From NCBI RefSeq assembly GCF_018333235.1, contig NZ_BORP01000005.1, forward strand, positions 1-64,000: a stretch of DNA of 64,000 nt, written 5' to 3'. This document shows positions 1 to 7,883 of this stretch, in pieces (position 1 is the first letter of the stretch; the number at the start of each line of letters is the position of its first letter). The position numbers were made by a program, and so were the translations under genes. Under the pieces are notes generated by a model, which worked only from the letters and a program-made list of their open reading frames with translations, had not been told where the DNA came from and ran no database searches. Origin of the DNA: Ornithinibacillus bavariensis (GTDB lineage: Bacteria; Bacillota; Bacilli; Bacillales; Amphibacillaceae).

Positions 1-161
1 ATAATTGATCGAGTCAATTACATTCTTAGCTACTAAAAGCACGCTAGCTTTTAGATTATTAATAGAAAAAACAGGGTATGTTTTTTCCTTACATACTGGT
101 TGTTTTGTTCAGTTTTCAAGGAGCAAAATCGATGTTGTCTTTTTAAGTGACAACTCTTAAA
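1..161 (-). promoter_or_regulatory. 5' leader of an rRNA operon (16S gene lies left of the window)
   Basis: Read on the minus strand, positions 103-127 give the segment TTGAAAACTGAACAAAAC preceded by GCTCC. This is typical of the transcribed leader just upstream of 16S rRNA in Bacillaceae. It follows directly on two strong promoters with the same orientation. The 16S gene itself is not in the window, so this is inferred from the leader and promoters. Confidence 0.7.
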
Positions 162-190
162 ATGTTACCACATCATCCTGATTATGTCAA
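162..190 (-). promoter_or_regulatory. rRNA operon promoter P2 (sigma-A)
   Basis: Minus-strand -35 TTGACA at 185-190 and -10 TAACAT at 162-167, with a 17-base spacer. It is the promoter closer to the rRNA leader, as in the tandem P1-P2 arrangement of Bacillus rrn operons. Confidence 0.75.
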
Positions 191-248
191 CAACTTTTTA
201 AAATTTATTTCTTTAAAAGTTTTTGGCGTCTTAATCAGCGACCTACTA

Positions 249-278
249 AATATATCATGGATATACCGTTAATGTCAA
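249..278 (-). promoter_or_regulatory. rRNA operon promoter P1 (sigma-A)
   Basis: Minus-strand -35 TTGACA at 273-278 and -10 TATATT at 249-254, spacer 18 bases. It lies about 88 bp upstream of P2 in the same direction, the spacing expected for tandem rrn promoters. Confidence 0.7.
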
Positions 279-441
279 CATTATTTTTCAATAAAAATTC
301 TACTTAATGTCGTTAAATAAATCTGCCGTTCTCAGAACAGCAAGTACAACTTTACCACGATGAAATCAGTTAGTCAATGGATATTTTACTTTATAGTACG
401 TCGGTATTTAATAGCCTAATATGTTCAACATTATCTATTTG

Positions 442-712
442 ACTGTTCTATTAGACTGAACTCCCGGGTTTCTGCGCTTCTCTGTCCATTAGACTTCTTC
501 TATTAGACTGTAATCCAAGCTTTCACGATTCTCTGTCCATTAGACTTCTTCTATTAGACTGTAATCCGAGGGTTCACGCTTCTCTGTCCATTAGACTTCT
601 TCTATTAGACTGTAATCCGAGGGTTCACGCTTCTCTGTCCATTAGACTTCTTCTATTAGACTGTAATCCGGGCTTTCACGCTTCTCTGTCCATTAGACTT
701 CTTCTATTAGAC
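442..712. repeat. 51-bp tandem repeat array, about five copies
   Basis: The string CTGTCCATTAGACTTCTTCT starts at 482, 533, 584, 635 and 686, exactly 51 bp apart each time. A degenerate partial copy precedes it from about 442, and the last copy is cut off near 712. Each unit holds ATTAGACT twice, 14 bp apart. Copies three and four are nearly identical and the others differ at a few positions in the middle. The period is divisible by three and the plus strand stays open through it, but there is no start codon or ribosome binding site. I treat it as non-coding. It sits upstream of the rRNA promoters and ahead of ygzB. Confidence 0.9.
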
Positions 713-812
713 CGGTCTTTGGTGTCATTTTGTACATTTTAGTGAAAACAATTCTATCGATTGTCTAGATTATGCTATACTATGCATGAAAGTATAAGGA
801 GGATACATAAGA

Positions 813-1199
813 ATGGCTCAACTCGTTTATTCAAGTAAAATTAACAAAATACGTTCTTTTGCCTTAATCTTAGTTTTTGCCGGGATTCTTTTAATGTATG
901 TTGGCTTACTACTTAAAAAAGTTGAATGGGTAATGGTTCTATTCTTTATTCTCGGGGTTATATCCATTGTACTAAGTACAGTTGTTTATTTTTGGATTGG
1001 GATGCTTTCTACAAAAGCAATCCCCATTGTTTGCCCATCATGTAATAAACCAACAAAAATGCTAGGTCGCGTTGATGCCTGTATGCACTGTAAACAACCC
1101 TTAACTCTTGATAAAGAGCTTGAAGGAAAAGAATTTGATGAGAAATATAATTCAAGAAAATACCGTAGAGAGCTAAAGAAAAAACAATCCAACAAGTAA
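813..1199 (+). CDS. ygzB: YgzB-like membrane protein with zinc ribbon (DUF2614)
   Basis: This 128-residue protein has two membrane segments (about residues 14-34 and 38-63) followed by a cytosolic zinc ribbon with Cys74-x2-Cys77 and Cys90-x2-Cys93. The phrase [10 protein letters not shown] and the tail [14 protein letters not shown] match B. subtilis YgzB, which also lies beside perR. Function is unknown. The start is set by AAGGAGG at 796-802, ten bases ahead of the ATG. It faces away from the rRNA operon and ends in its own terminator. Confidence 0.9.
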   Translation: MAQLVYSSKINKIRSFALILVFAGILLMYVGLLLKKVEWVMVLFFILGVISIVLSTVVYFWIGMLSTKAIPIVCPSCNKPTKMLGRVDACMHCKQPLTLDKELEGKEFDEKYNSRKYRRELKKKQSNK

Positions 1200-1229
1200 A
1201 GAGCATCTGCCTTATGGTAGATGCTCTTT
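1198..1229 (+). terminator. Terminator after ygzB
   Basis: Stem AAAGAGCATCT (1198-1208) pairs with AGATGCTCTTT (1219-1229) and runs into a T tract. It overlaps the ygzB stop codon. Confidence 0.85.
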
Positions 1230-1319
1230 TGCTATTTTTCCTTACATAAATAGCTATTAATCCAAGACCTATTGTGAACGTTATTGTTACAGACCATATC
1301 TGAGAATGGGGTTAGCATA

Positions 1320-1907
1320 ATGATTTTGGTCATTGATAATTATGATTCATTTACCTTTAATCTAGTACAATATATCTATGAGCTTGGCCTGGAAGTAGAA
1401 GTTAAGAAGAATGATGAAATTTCTGTATCAGATATTTTACAGCTACATCCATCCCATATTCTTCTTTCACCAGGACCAGGTAATCCAAATCATGCTGGTG
1501 TTTGTTTAGAGGTGGTTAATAAACTGCATAAGCAATTCCCTATCTTAGGAGTTTGCTTGGGACATCAAATTATTGCACAAGCATTTGGTGGAAAAATTAT
1601 CAGCGCAAAGGAACCCACACATGGTAAGATTTCCTATATCAATCATGATGGGAGAGGAATTTTCTTGAATTTAGAAAATCCATTACCGATAACACGTTAC
1701 CATTCTTTAATGGTAGAAAGTGACAGCTTACCCGAATGCCTTGAAATAAGTGCTGTCACAGAAACAGGTGAAATTGCTGCTTTAAGACACAAAGATCTGC
1801 AAATCGAAGGTATTCAAGGTCATCCAGAATCAATTTTATCCAAGGGCGGCATGCAACTTTTACATAACTTTTTCCTAATCAAAAAAGGAGTTCAATCAAA
1901 TGACTAA
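1320..1907 (+). CDS. pabA: Aminodeoxychorismate synthase, glutamine amidotransferase subunit
   Basis: This class I glutamine amidotransferase of 195 residues supplies ammonia for making 4-amino-4-deoxychorismate, the p-aminobenzoate precursor of folate. The catalytic triad is visible: Cys79 in GVCLGHQ, then His168 and Glu170 in GHPES. The N-terminus MILVIDNYDSFT is the usual one for PabA/TrpG. I therefore use the ATG at 1320 with GGGG 10 to 14 bases upstream, not the earlier in-frame ATG at 1284. TrpG is the main alternative, but the neighbour is a pabB-pabC fusion. The last eight bases overlap that gene, so the two are translationally coupled. Confidence 0.92.
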   Translation: MILVIDNYDSFTFNLVQYIYELGLEVEVKKNDEISVSDILQLHPSHILLSPGPGNPNHAGVCLEVVNKLHKQFPILGVCLGHQIIAQAFGGKIISAKEPTHGKISYINHDGRGIFLNLENPLPITRYHSLMVESDSLPECLEISAVTETGEIAALRHKDLQIEGIQGHPESILSKGGMQLLHNFFLIKKGVQSND

Positions 1908-3609
1908 TCCTTTTCTACACTTTGACTTTTATAGAAAGCCGATAACATTTAAAAATCCTATTAAAATAATTGCAGCAACAAAAATTGAACAGGTTCTTCC
2001 ATCTCTATTAGAAGTACAGCAGGCTATTATGAATGGTTATTACGCAGCAGGCTTTATTTCTTATGAAGCAGGACCAGCTTTTAATCCTCACATGGACGTA
2101 CATCATAATCATAAAATGCCACTTCTTTGGTTTGGTATTTATAATAATGTCAGTAACGAAGAACTCTCTCCAAAAGGATCTTTTTATACAAGTAATTGGG
2201 AATCAGATACAGACATTAATCAATATCAGAAATCTATACAGTCCATTAAGGATTACATACGTGTAGGGGATTCCTATCAAGTGAATTACACAATTAGAAT
2301 GAATGCTCAATTTCATGGTGATCCAATTGCCTATTATCAGCAGTTAATCCATTCGCAATCCACAAACTATGGTGCATATCTAGATATTGGTCACTATAAA
2401 ATTATATCTGCTTCACCAGAATTGTTCTTTCACCTAAAAAAAGGAAAGGTTATTACAAGACCTATGAAAGGGACAATTAGTAGAGGAGATAATCCTAAAG
2501 ATGATAAAGCTAATGCTGATTGGCTTTTCCATTCGGAGAAAAATCGAGCCGAAAACGTCATGATAGTGGATCTGCTTCGTAATGATTTAGGTAGGATCGC
2601 AAAACCAGGAACTGTAAAGGTTCCAAAGCTTTTTTCTATCGAGGCATATCCGACTGTTTATCAAATGACCTCCACTGTTGAAGCGGAAATAGATTCAAAG
2701 AAAGGAATCTTGGAAGTTCTTCAGGCACTTTTTCCATGTGGATCAATTACTGGTGCACCAAAAATTAGTACGATGAAGATTATAAAGGAATTAGAGAATA
2801 CTCCTCGAGAGGTTTATTGTGGTGCAATTGGGTATATCACACCAGAAAATGAAGCCATTTTTAATGTGCCTATTCGTACAGTCGTCCTCGATTCCGATGG
2901 AAAGGCAACCTACGGTGTTGGCGGAGGTATCACATGGGACTCCAATAAAGAAGATGAATATGAAGAGGTTTTAACGAAAACAAAGGTTCTTTCGAAGGGG
3001 CAGCAGTCTTTTCAACTTATCGAAACAATTGGACTTATAGCTGGGGAATATATCGTATTGGAAAATCACTTAAATAGATTAAGCAAATCAGCAAATTACT
3101 TTTCTTTTTCATTTCATTTAAACAAATTACGTAAAAAACTTGATGAGATTGCTCTCCTCTACTCTAAAGGAAAATGGAAAGTAAGAGTTCTACTAGGGAG
3201 GGACGGATTAACTTCTCTAGAAGTAACAGAAGAAAATATGATAGAAGGCAAACCAATCGTGACGTTGGCATCTCGTCCTATAAATAAATTGGATATCTTT
3301 CATTACCATAAAACAACGAAAAGAGACATCTATGAGGAATTGTTCGAACCGGATCTATTTGATGTTTTATTATGGAATGAGAATCAGGAAATAACTGAGT
3401 TTACTAAAGGAAATGTTGTAGTTGAAATGAATGGGACACTTTACACGCCACCTGTAGAATGCGGTTTGTTAGCGGGAACGTACAGGAAAATGCTTCTACA
3501 AAAAGAGGAAATTCATGAAAGAACCATTTCAATAAAAGAGCTTGATCAATGTCAGAGGATTTGGTTTATAAATAGCGTTAAGGAATGGCTTCCTGTTCAA
3601 TTAAAATAA
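1900..3609 (+). CDS. pabB: Fused aminodeoxychorismate synthase component I / aminodeoxychorismate lyase
   Basis: 569 residues in two domains. Residues about 95-355 are a chorismate-binding PabB domain, with PMKGTISRG, ENVMIVDLLRNDLGRI and CGSITGAPK. From about residue 370 a fold-type IV PLP domain of the PabC kind follows (LIETIGLIAGEY, HKTTKR, ITEFTKGNVVVE). With pabA this pair encodes the full route from chorismate and glutamine to p-aminobenzoate. In B. subtilis pabB and pabC are separate genes inside the folate operon. Here they are fused and stand alone beside perR, with no folate gene nearby. Fusions of this type are known in other bacteria. Confidence 0.9.
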   Translation: MTNPFLHFDFYRKPITFKNPIKIIAATKIEQVLPSLLEVQQAIMNGYYAAGFISYEAGPAFNPHMDVHHNHKMPLLWFGIYNNVSNEELSPKGSFYTSNWESDTDINQYQKSIQSIKDYIRVGDSYQVNYTIRMNAQFHGDPIAYYQQLIHSQSTNYGAYLDIGHYKIISASPELFFHLKKGKVITRPMKGTISRGDNPKDDKANADWLFHSEKNRAENVMIVDLLRNDLGRIAKPGTVKVPKLFSIEAYPTVYQMTSTVEAEIDSKKGILEVLQALFPCGSITGAPKISTMKIIKELENTPREVYCGAIGYITPENEAIFNVPIRTVVLDSDGKATYGVGGGITWDSNKEDEYEEVLTKTKVLSKGQQSFQLIETIGLIAGEYIVLENHLNRLSKSANYFSFSFHLNKLRKKLDEIALLYSKGKWKVRVLLGRDGLTSLEVTEENMIEGKPIVTLASRPINKLDIFHYHKTTKRDIYEELFEPDLFDVLLWNENQEITEFTKGNVVVEMNGTLYTPPVECGLLAGTYRKMLLQKEEIHERTISIKELDQCQRIWFINSVKEWLPVQLK

Positions 3610-3635
3610 GCCCTGCTACATTGGTAACAGGGCTT
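3608..3635. terminator. Bidirectional terminator between pabB and perR
   Basis: AAGCCCTG (3608-3615) pairs with CAGGGCTT (3628-3635). The two genes converge here and the hairpin can serve both. Confidence 0.8.
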
Positions 3636-3639
3636 CCAA

Positions 3640-4083
3640 CTAGTGTTCCACCGTTTTTTGCTGTTGGCATTCTTCACAAATTCCATACACTTCCATCCTG
3701 TGATGGCTAACGGTAAAACCAGTAACTCTTTGAGCTAATGCTTCTACCTCATCTAAGGACGGATAATGAAAGTCAACAATTTTACCGCATGACTCACAAA
3801 TTATATGGTAGTGATCACTTAAATTACATTCAAACCGACTAGAGGAATCGCCATATGTTAATTCACGAACTAGTCCATTTTCACGTAATACTCGCAAATT
3901 ATTATAAACTGTTGCCACACTCATGTTGGGAAATTTTCCTTCAAGCGCTTTATAGATATCATCTGCTGTTGGGTGAATCATGGAGTTAAGAAGATAATCA
4001 AGCACCGCATGACGTTGTGGTGTAATTCGGACACCTGACTCTTTTAGTGTATTAATTGCCCGTTGAAGCTTTTCTTCAGACAC
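3640..4083 (-). CDS. perR: Peroxide-responsive repressor PerR (Fur family)
   Basis: This 147-residue Fur-family repressor senses H2O2 through metal-catalysed histidine oxidation. The winged helix contains VRITPQRHA and [14 protein letters not shown]. The structural zinc ligands Cys96, Cys99, Cys136 and Cys139 are present, as are regulatory-site residues His37, His91, His93 and Asp104 in B. subtilis numbering. Position 85 is Glu instead of the B. subtilis Asp. Asp104, the residue linked to peroxide sensitivity, is kept. I start at GTG 4083 because GAGGTG lies six bases upstream; the longer frame to 4182 has no ribosome site and includes the promoter. A PerR-box-like site upstream suggests autoregulation. 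Confidence 0.93.
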   Translation of the reverse strand: MSEEKLQRAINTLKESGVRITPQRHAVLDYLLNSMIHPTADDIYKALEGKFPNMSVATVYNNLRVLRENGLVRELTYGDSSSRFECNLSDHYHIICESCGKIVDFHYPSLDEVEALAQRVTGFTVSHHRMEVYGICEECQQQKTVEH

Positions 4084-4135
4084 GCCATGCACCTCGCTTT
4101 CATGTAGTATTCCTTTAACTATCGATTTTATTAAA

Positions 4136-4182
4136 TAATAATCTTTATAAATAGTGTACGCTTTCCAAACGTTTTTTGTCAA
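4136..4182 (-). promoter_or_regulatory. perR promoter with PerR-box-like operator
   Basis: Minus-strand -35 TTGACA at 4177-4182 and a weak -10 TACACT at 4153-4158. Just downstream, TAATAATCTTTATAA (4136-4150) matches the PerR box TTATAATNATTATAA at 12 of 14 defined bases. This fits negative autoregulation as known in B. subtilis. Confidence 0.6.
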
Positions 4183-4278
4183 TCCTAGTATATTTTAAAA
4201 GGACGAATATTATAACGCCTCCGACTAAGCGAGGGTTATCTTCTTTATATTAATATGTTACAAAGTGATTTTATTCGT

Positions 4279-4839
4279 TTATACATCCGTATGTAGAGGT
4301 AATTCTTGACCTCCTAATACTTTATTGATATACCTTGCAGCAACAAATAGAAAATCCGATAATCTATTTAAATAACTCACTACAAAGGGATTTTGGATTT
4401 CCTCCCCAAGACCAACTGTTAAGCGTTCGGCTCTTCTTATTACGGTTCTAGCTACATGAAGGGCACTAGAAGGTCGGTTTCCTGAGGGTAGAATAAACTG
4501 CTTCAGGGGCTCTAATTCCTGATCCCATTCATCTATTTGTTCTTCTAGTTCATCAATGTGCTTTTTAGTAAGTTTCCAATATACCTCTTTATCAGTAGGT
4601 GTAGCAAGCTCTGCACCAACATGGAAAAGTATTGTTTGAACACGATGCATTTGATCAAGAAAAGCTGCTTTTCCCTCCCAGTCCTCTAGCTCGATTAAGC
4701 TTGTTGCAAGCCCTATCATAGAATTTGCCTCATCACAGGTCCCATACGCTTCAACACGCAGGTGATTTTTGGGGACGCGCTTTCCATATACTAGTGATGT
4801 TGTTCCTTTATCACCAGATCGTGTATATATCCTAGCCAT
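4279..4839 (-). CDS. pduO: Cob(I)alamin adenosyltransferase, PduO type
   Basis: 186 residues. It transfers the adenosyl group of ATP to cob(I)alamin to make coenzyme B12. Family marks are TRSGDKGTTSL near the N-terminus (ATP binding), YGTCDEANS, and SALHVARTVIRRAER around residues 130-145. It is the counterpart of B. subtilis YvqK. The gene begins three bases after the upstream dehydrogenase ends, with AGGGGG overlapping that gene's last codons, so the two are probably co-transcribed. No other cobalamin genes and no B12 riboswitch are seen, so it likely serves salvage of imported corrinoid. Confidence 0.9.
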   Translation of the reverse strand: MARIYTRSGDKGTTSLVYGKRVPKNHLRVEAYGTCDEANSMIGLATSLIELEDWEGKAAFLDQMHRVQTILFHVGAELATPTDKEVYWKLTKKHIDELEEQIDEWDQELEPLKQFILPSGNRPSSALHVARTVIRRAERLTVGLGEEIQNPFVVSYLNRLSDFLFVAARYINKVLGGQELPLHTDV

Positions 4840-4841
4840 TT

Positions 4842-5789
4842 CTAATACCCCCTAGTTGTATTAATGATATTTCTATAATTTGACGCTTTGCTTATAAAAT
4901 TCTCTAGGTTTTCTTCAAATATTACTAATGCCCGCGGTAAATATTCAGGTGATTTACCGGAAATATGTGGTGTTACCGTAATATTTGGTTCCTTCCATAA
5001 AGGATGTTCTGCAGGAAGTGGCTCTTGTTCGAAAACATCTAGTATTGCATGAGCAATTTCTTTTTCTCGAACAGCGTTTAAAATTGTATCAGAAGCGACA
5101 ATATCTCCTCTACCAATGTTCACAAACACTGCGCTATCTTTCATTCGTGTAAAGTGCCCCTCATTCAAAAGATACTTTGTTTCTTTTGTACTTGGTAAAA
5201 CCGATACAACAAAATCCGCTTCTGGTAGCTTCTCGTTCAAAGAATTTAGCTGGTAGACCTCATCAAAGAAGTCTACATGGCATCCGCTACGAGAAATTCC
5301 AATCGTTTTCATCCGAAAGGCTTTGGCGAGTCTCGCAACTTCCTGACCAATTGCTCCTGTACCTAGCACTAACATCGTTTTCCCAGTAATTTCTTGTAAA
5401 GAAACCTTTGCCCATTTAGCTTGTTTTTCGTTCTCTATTAATTCTCTTTCAGTTCGATACACCTGTAACAGCATTGAAATGGTATATTCCGCCATTTGTA
5501 TTTTATGAATTCCTTTAGCGTTAGTTACAAGGATATCTCTCGCCTCAATAGCTGGGAATGGTAATCGTTCTACTCCAGCAGAGAGAACCATAATCCACTT
5601 TAATCTAGCTGCTTTTTCAATAGTCTCTTCGTTAATATCCTCACCATATGTGACAAGAACAGTAGCTTGTTCTAAGAATTTCTCCGCCTCCACTATATCC
5701 TCACAAAAAACAAATTCTTGTTGCGGGTATTTCAGCCGAAGTGTATGCTGATGTTTTTCAGATAATTTAGCTGAAAATAGAATAACCAA
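4842..5789 (-). CDS. D-isomer-specific 2-hydroxyacid dehydrogenase family protein
   Basis: An NAD(P)-dependent oxidoreductase of about 315 residues. It has the Rossmann motif VLGTGAIGQEVA and the family catalytic set: Arg in NIGRGDIV, Glu in DVFEQEPLP and His in TPHISGKS. The substrate cannot be told; relatives act on glycerate, lactate, phosphoglycerate or keto-acids. I chose the TTG at 5789 (MVILFSAKL) because GAGGGG lies nine bases upstream. An in-frame GTG at 5822 gives a longer protein but has no ribosome site. It reads into the adenosyltransferase gene with almost no gap. Confidence 0.8.
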   Translation of the reverse strand: MVILFSAKLSEKHQHTLRLKYPQQEFVFCEDIVEAEKFLEQATVLVTYGEDINEETIEKAARLKWIMVLSAGVERLPFPAIEARDILVTNAKGIHKIQMAEYTISMLLQVYRTERELIENEKQAKWAKVSLQEITGKTMLVLGTGAIGQEVARLAKAFRMKTIGISRSGCHVDFFDEVYQLNSLNEKLPEADFVVSVLPSTKETKYLLNEGHFTRMKDSAVFVNIGRGDIVASDTILNAVREKEIAHAILDVFEQEPLPAEHPLWKEPNITVTPHISGKSPEYLPRALVIFEENLENFISKASNYRNIINTTRGY

Positions 5790-5886
5790 ATAACCCATCC
5801 CCCTCATTATAAATCCATTCACTCATAAAACTTAATTCTATATTAAAACATATGAATATAAATGAACAATAAAAGAAACAGTAAAA

Positions 5887-5914
5887 AACCTGGTCACAGA
5901 AATGAAACCAGGGT
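5887..5914 (-). terminator. Terminator of the sugar transferase gene
   Basis: On the minus strand CCTGGT, a 12-base loop and ACCAGG are followed by TTTTTT, just after the stop codon of the sugar transferase. Confidence 0.75.
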
Positions 5915-5923
5915 AATCCAGAG

Positions 5924-6589
5924 CTATTTTTTTTGATAAAGTTGTAGAAAAGTGCGAAATACTATTTTTAGATCTAATTTATAGGAGCAGTTCTGTGTGT
6001 AATATAGGTCATAAATAATCTTTTGTCCATGGCGTTCATTATCGATACCTTTAATTTGAGCATAGCCGGTTAGACCAGGTCGAACCTTTAGTCTATTAAG
6101 TTGACGCTTATTATAGTAGTCCGCTATTTCAGGCACCTCTGGGCTTGGCCCTACTAAGCTCATATCCCCCTTTATCACATTTAGTAATTGTGGTAGTTTA
6201 TCCAAATGATATTTTTTCAACCATAATCCCGTTTCGGTAAATGTTACATGCTCATCTCTAGTTATCTTAAAAAAATCTGGTACCCCTCTTTCCCATGAAC
6301 TTGGAAATGGAACAGGGGGAAACTGGCGAATTACTCTAGATGCATTTGTCATTGTACGAAATGACAACATCATAAAGGTGCGATTATTTTTACCTACTCG
6401 AAGCTCACGATTGAAAATAGGCTTTCCTTCTTTCTTACCAATGTAATAAGAAACAAACAAAAATAACGGTGACAGAACAACAACCAACACCACACTAATT
6501 ACAACATCTAGTAGTCTCTTAATAAAGTAGTACAAATTAATATGAATAAAATAATTGGATCTTGTCTTTGCAGTTTCTAGCATTCCCAC
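5924..6589 (-). CDS. Initiating sugar transferase (bacterial sugar transferase family)
   Basis: About 221 residues. An N-terminal membrane helix (FIKRLLDVVISVVLVVVLSP) is followed by the cytosolic catalytic domain of polyprenyl-phosphate sugar-1-phosphate transferases. The domain shows KYHLDKLPQLLNVIKGDMSLVG and PGLTGYAQIKG. These enzymes start exopolysaccharide, capsule or glycan chains on undecaprenyl phosphate. The start is chosen at GTG 6589, seven bases after GAGGTG; a TTG at 6637 would add 16 residues without a ribosome site. No other glycan gene is near, which is unusual because these enzymes normally sit in clusters. Confidence 0.85.
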   Translation of the reverse strand: MGMLETAKTRSNYFIHINLYYFIKRLLDVVISVVLVVVLSPLFLFVSYYIGKKEGKPIFNRELRVGKNNRTFMMLSFRTMTNASRVIRQFPPVPFPSSWERGVPDFFKITRDEHVTFTETGLWLKKYHLDKLPQLLNVIKGDMSLVGPSPEVPEIADYYNKRQLNRLKVRPGLTGYAQIKGIDNERHGQKIIYDLYYTQNCSYKLDLKIVFRTFLQLYQKK

Positions 6590-6746
6590 ATGAACACACC
6601 TCTTTTGTACAGACTTTACTAATTCATATCTATTCAACTAGAGGTGCGTATATAACTCTGTCATGGAAAAGTAATATTAACATTCTATTAGCTACGGTAT
6701 ATTATTCTTTCAGATGAAAATAAAAAATATCAATAAATTAAAATAA

Positions 6747-6768
6747 GACCACACAAATTAGTGTGGTC
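6747..6768 (-). terminator. Terminator of bcp
   Basis: GACCACAC (6747-6754) pairs with GTGTGGTC (6761-6768). On the minus strand it is followed by TTATTTTAATTT. Confidence 0.75.
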
Positions 6769-6777
6769 TCTTCACTA

Positions 6778-7248
6778 TCACGATAAATTTTCACGAATAT
6801 ACTCGAGAGCTTCCTGTACATGGCCTTCCACTTTTACTTTTCGATATTCTTTTTGAAGAATTCCATTCTTATCGATGATAAAGGTAGAGCGTTCAATGCC
6901 ATAGTACTCCTTACCAAAGTTCTGTTTTAGCTTCCAAACACCGTATGCCTCTGCTACCTCATGTGATTCATCTGCTAATAGCAAAAACGGTAAATCATGT
7001 TTGTCCATAAATTTTTGATGGGAATCAATTGGGTCAGGACTAACACCGATAATTACAGCATTAAGTTCACCAAAGCTTTCATGGTGATCTCGAAAATCAC
7101 AAGCTTCCGTTGTGCACCCTGGCGTCATATCTTTTGGATAAAAATATAAAACAACATGTTTTCCTTTGAAGTCTGCCAAGCCAACTTCCTTACCATCTGA
7201 ACTAGGTAAAGTAAAGGTAGGTGCAGTTTTTCCTATCTCTAGATGCAT
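6778..7248 (-). CDS. bcp: Thioredoxin-dependent thiol peroxidase (Bcp/PrxQ peroxiredoxin)
   Basis: 156 residues. It reduces H2O2 and organic hydroperoxides using thioredoxin. The peroxidatic cysteine is Cys45 in MTPGCTTEAC and the resolving cysteine is Cys50, five residues later as in PrxQ. The fold marks LYFYPKD and GVSPDPIDSHQKF are present. It matches YgaF of B. subtilis, which also lies between perR and hemL. I see no clear PerR box directly in front of it. Confidence 0.92.
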   Translation of the reverse strand: MHLEIGKTAPTFTLPSSDGKEVGLADFKGKHVVLYFYPKDMTPGCTTEACDFRDHHESFGELNAVIIGVSPDPIDSHQKFMDKHDLPFLLLADESHEVAEAYGVWKLKQNFGKEYYGIERSTFIIDKNGILQKEYRKVKVEGHVQEALEYIRENLS

Positions 7249-7305
7249 TTTATTACCTCCAGTATCTATTGTATCTTCACTATAACACTTTAAAAGCTGG
7301 AAAAG

Positions 7306-7743
7306 CTAATCTCTTGCCCGTTCCCCCTTATGCTGTACGATATGGAAAACAAAAGCTGTCGGAAGAATGTAGCCGATTAACGCTTCAATCAATGCTAATA
7401 AGCGACCAATACCAATTGGAGTAATATCGCCATACCCGATAGTTAACATAGTAACCCCACTAAAATAAAAGGAATGGACCATGGAACCTAATGGGCTCAC
7501 TTGTCGTAGCTCTCCTCCCTCGACTAGTAAAACACCTTCAAATGAAAGTATAAAATAGATTAAACCAAAGCCAAGAATAACAATAGTATAGGTAATGATT
7601 AATGCATAGAAAATTTCAGCTGAAAATCGCTTATCCCTCATACTAATTCCAAGTAGATTTTTTTCACCTGAGATGAACTGAGACAAACTTTTTATCATTA
7701 CAAAACAAACTCCTACTATGAGGAGCCATGGCAGTATATTCAT
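7306..7743 (-). CDS. Small potassium channel family protein
   Basis: 145 residues. It has an N-terminal hydrophobic helix (1-20), a helix at about 45-68, a pore loop with the selectivity filter TIGYGD (residues 101-106) and a final helix at about 113-137. That is the two-helix-plus-pore ion channel core, with one extra helix and no RCK or cyclic-nucleotide domain. It probably forms a tetrameric K+ channel in the plasma membrane. The gating signal is unknown. It is divergent from hemL and codirectional with bcp 57 bases downstream. Confidence 0.82.
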   Translation of the reverse strand: MNILPWLLIVGVCFVMIKSLSQFISGEKNLLGISMRDKRFSAEIFYALIITYTIVILGFGLIYFILSFEGVLLVEGGELRQVSPLGSMVHSFYFSGVTMLTIGYGDITPIGIGRLLALIEALIGYILPTAFVFHIVQHKGERARD

Positions 7744-7883
7744 ATAATCTCCCTTTACAATCTGCTATTATATGTATATGCCGTAAACTAGAAGGGCTTG
7801 TCATTTAATTTTCATCTTATTTGCGTTAAAATAGGTAAGTATGAATCATGGTCAATTGACCATTTATATAGGAGGTTTACATA

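Noticed and set aside
452-735. Plus-strand open frame through the 51-bp repeats that would encode 17-residue repeats
   Set aside because: The period is a multiple of three so it stays open by arithmetic. There is no start codon or ribosome site, and it lies in a promoter region.
4840-5000. Cobalamin riboswitch near the adenosyltransferase gene
   Set aside because: The gene follows a dehydrogenase within three bases, so there is no leader to hold one, and no B12-box-like sequence is seen nearby.
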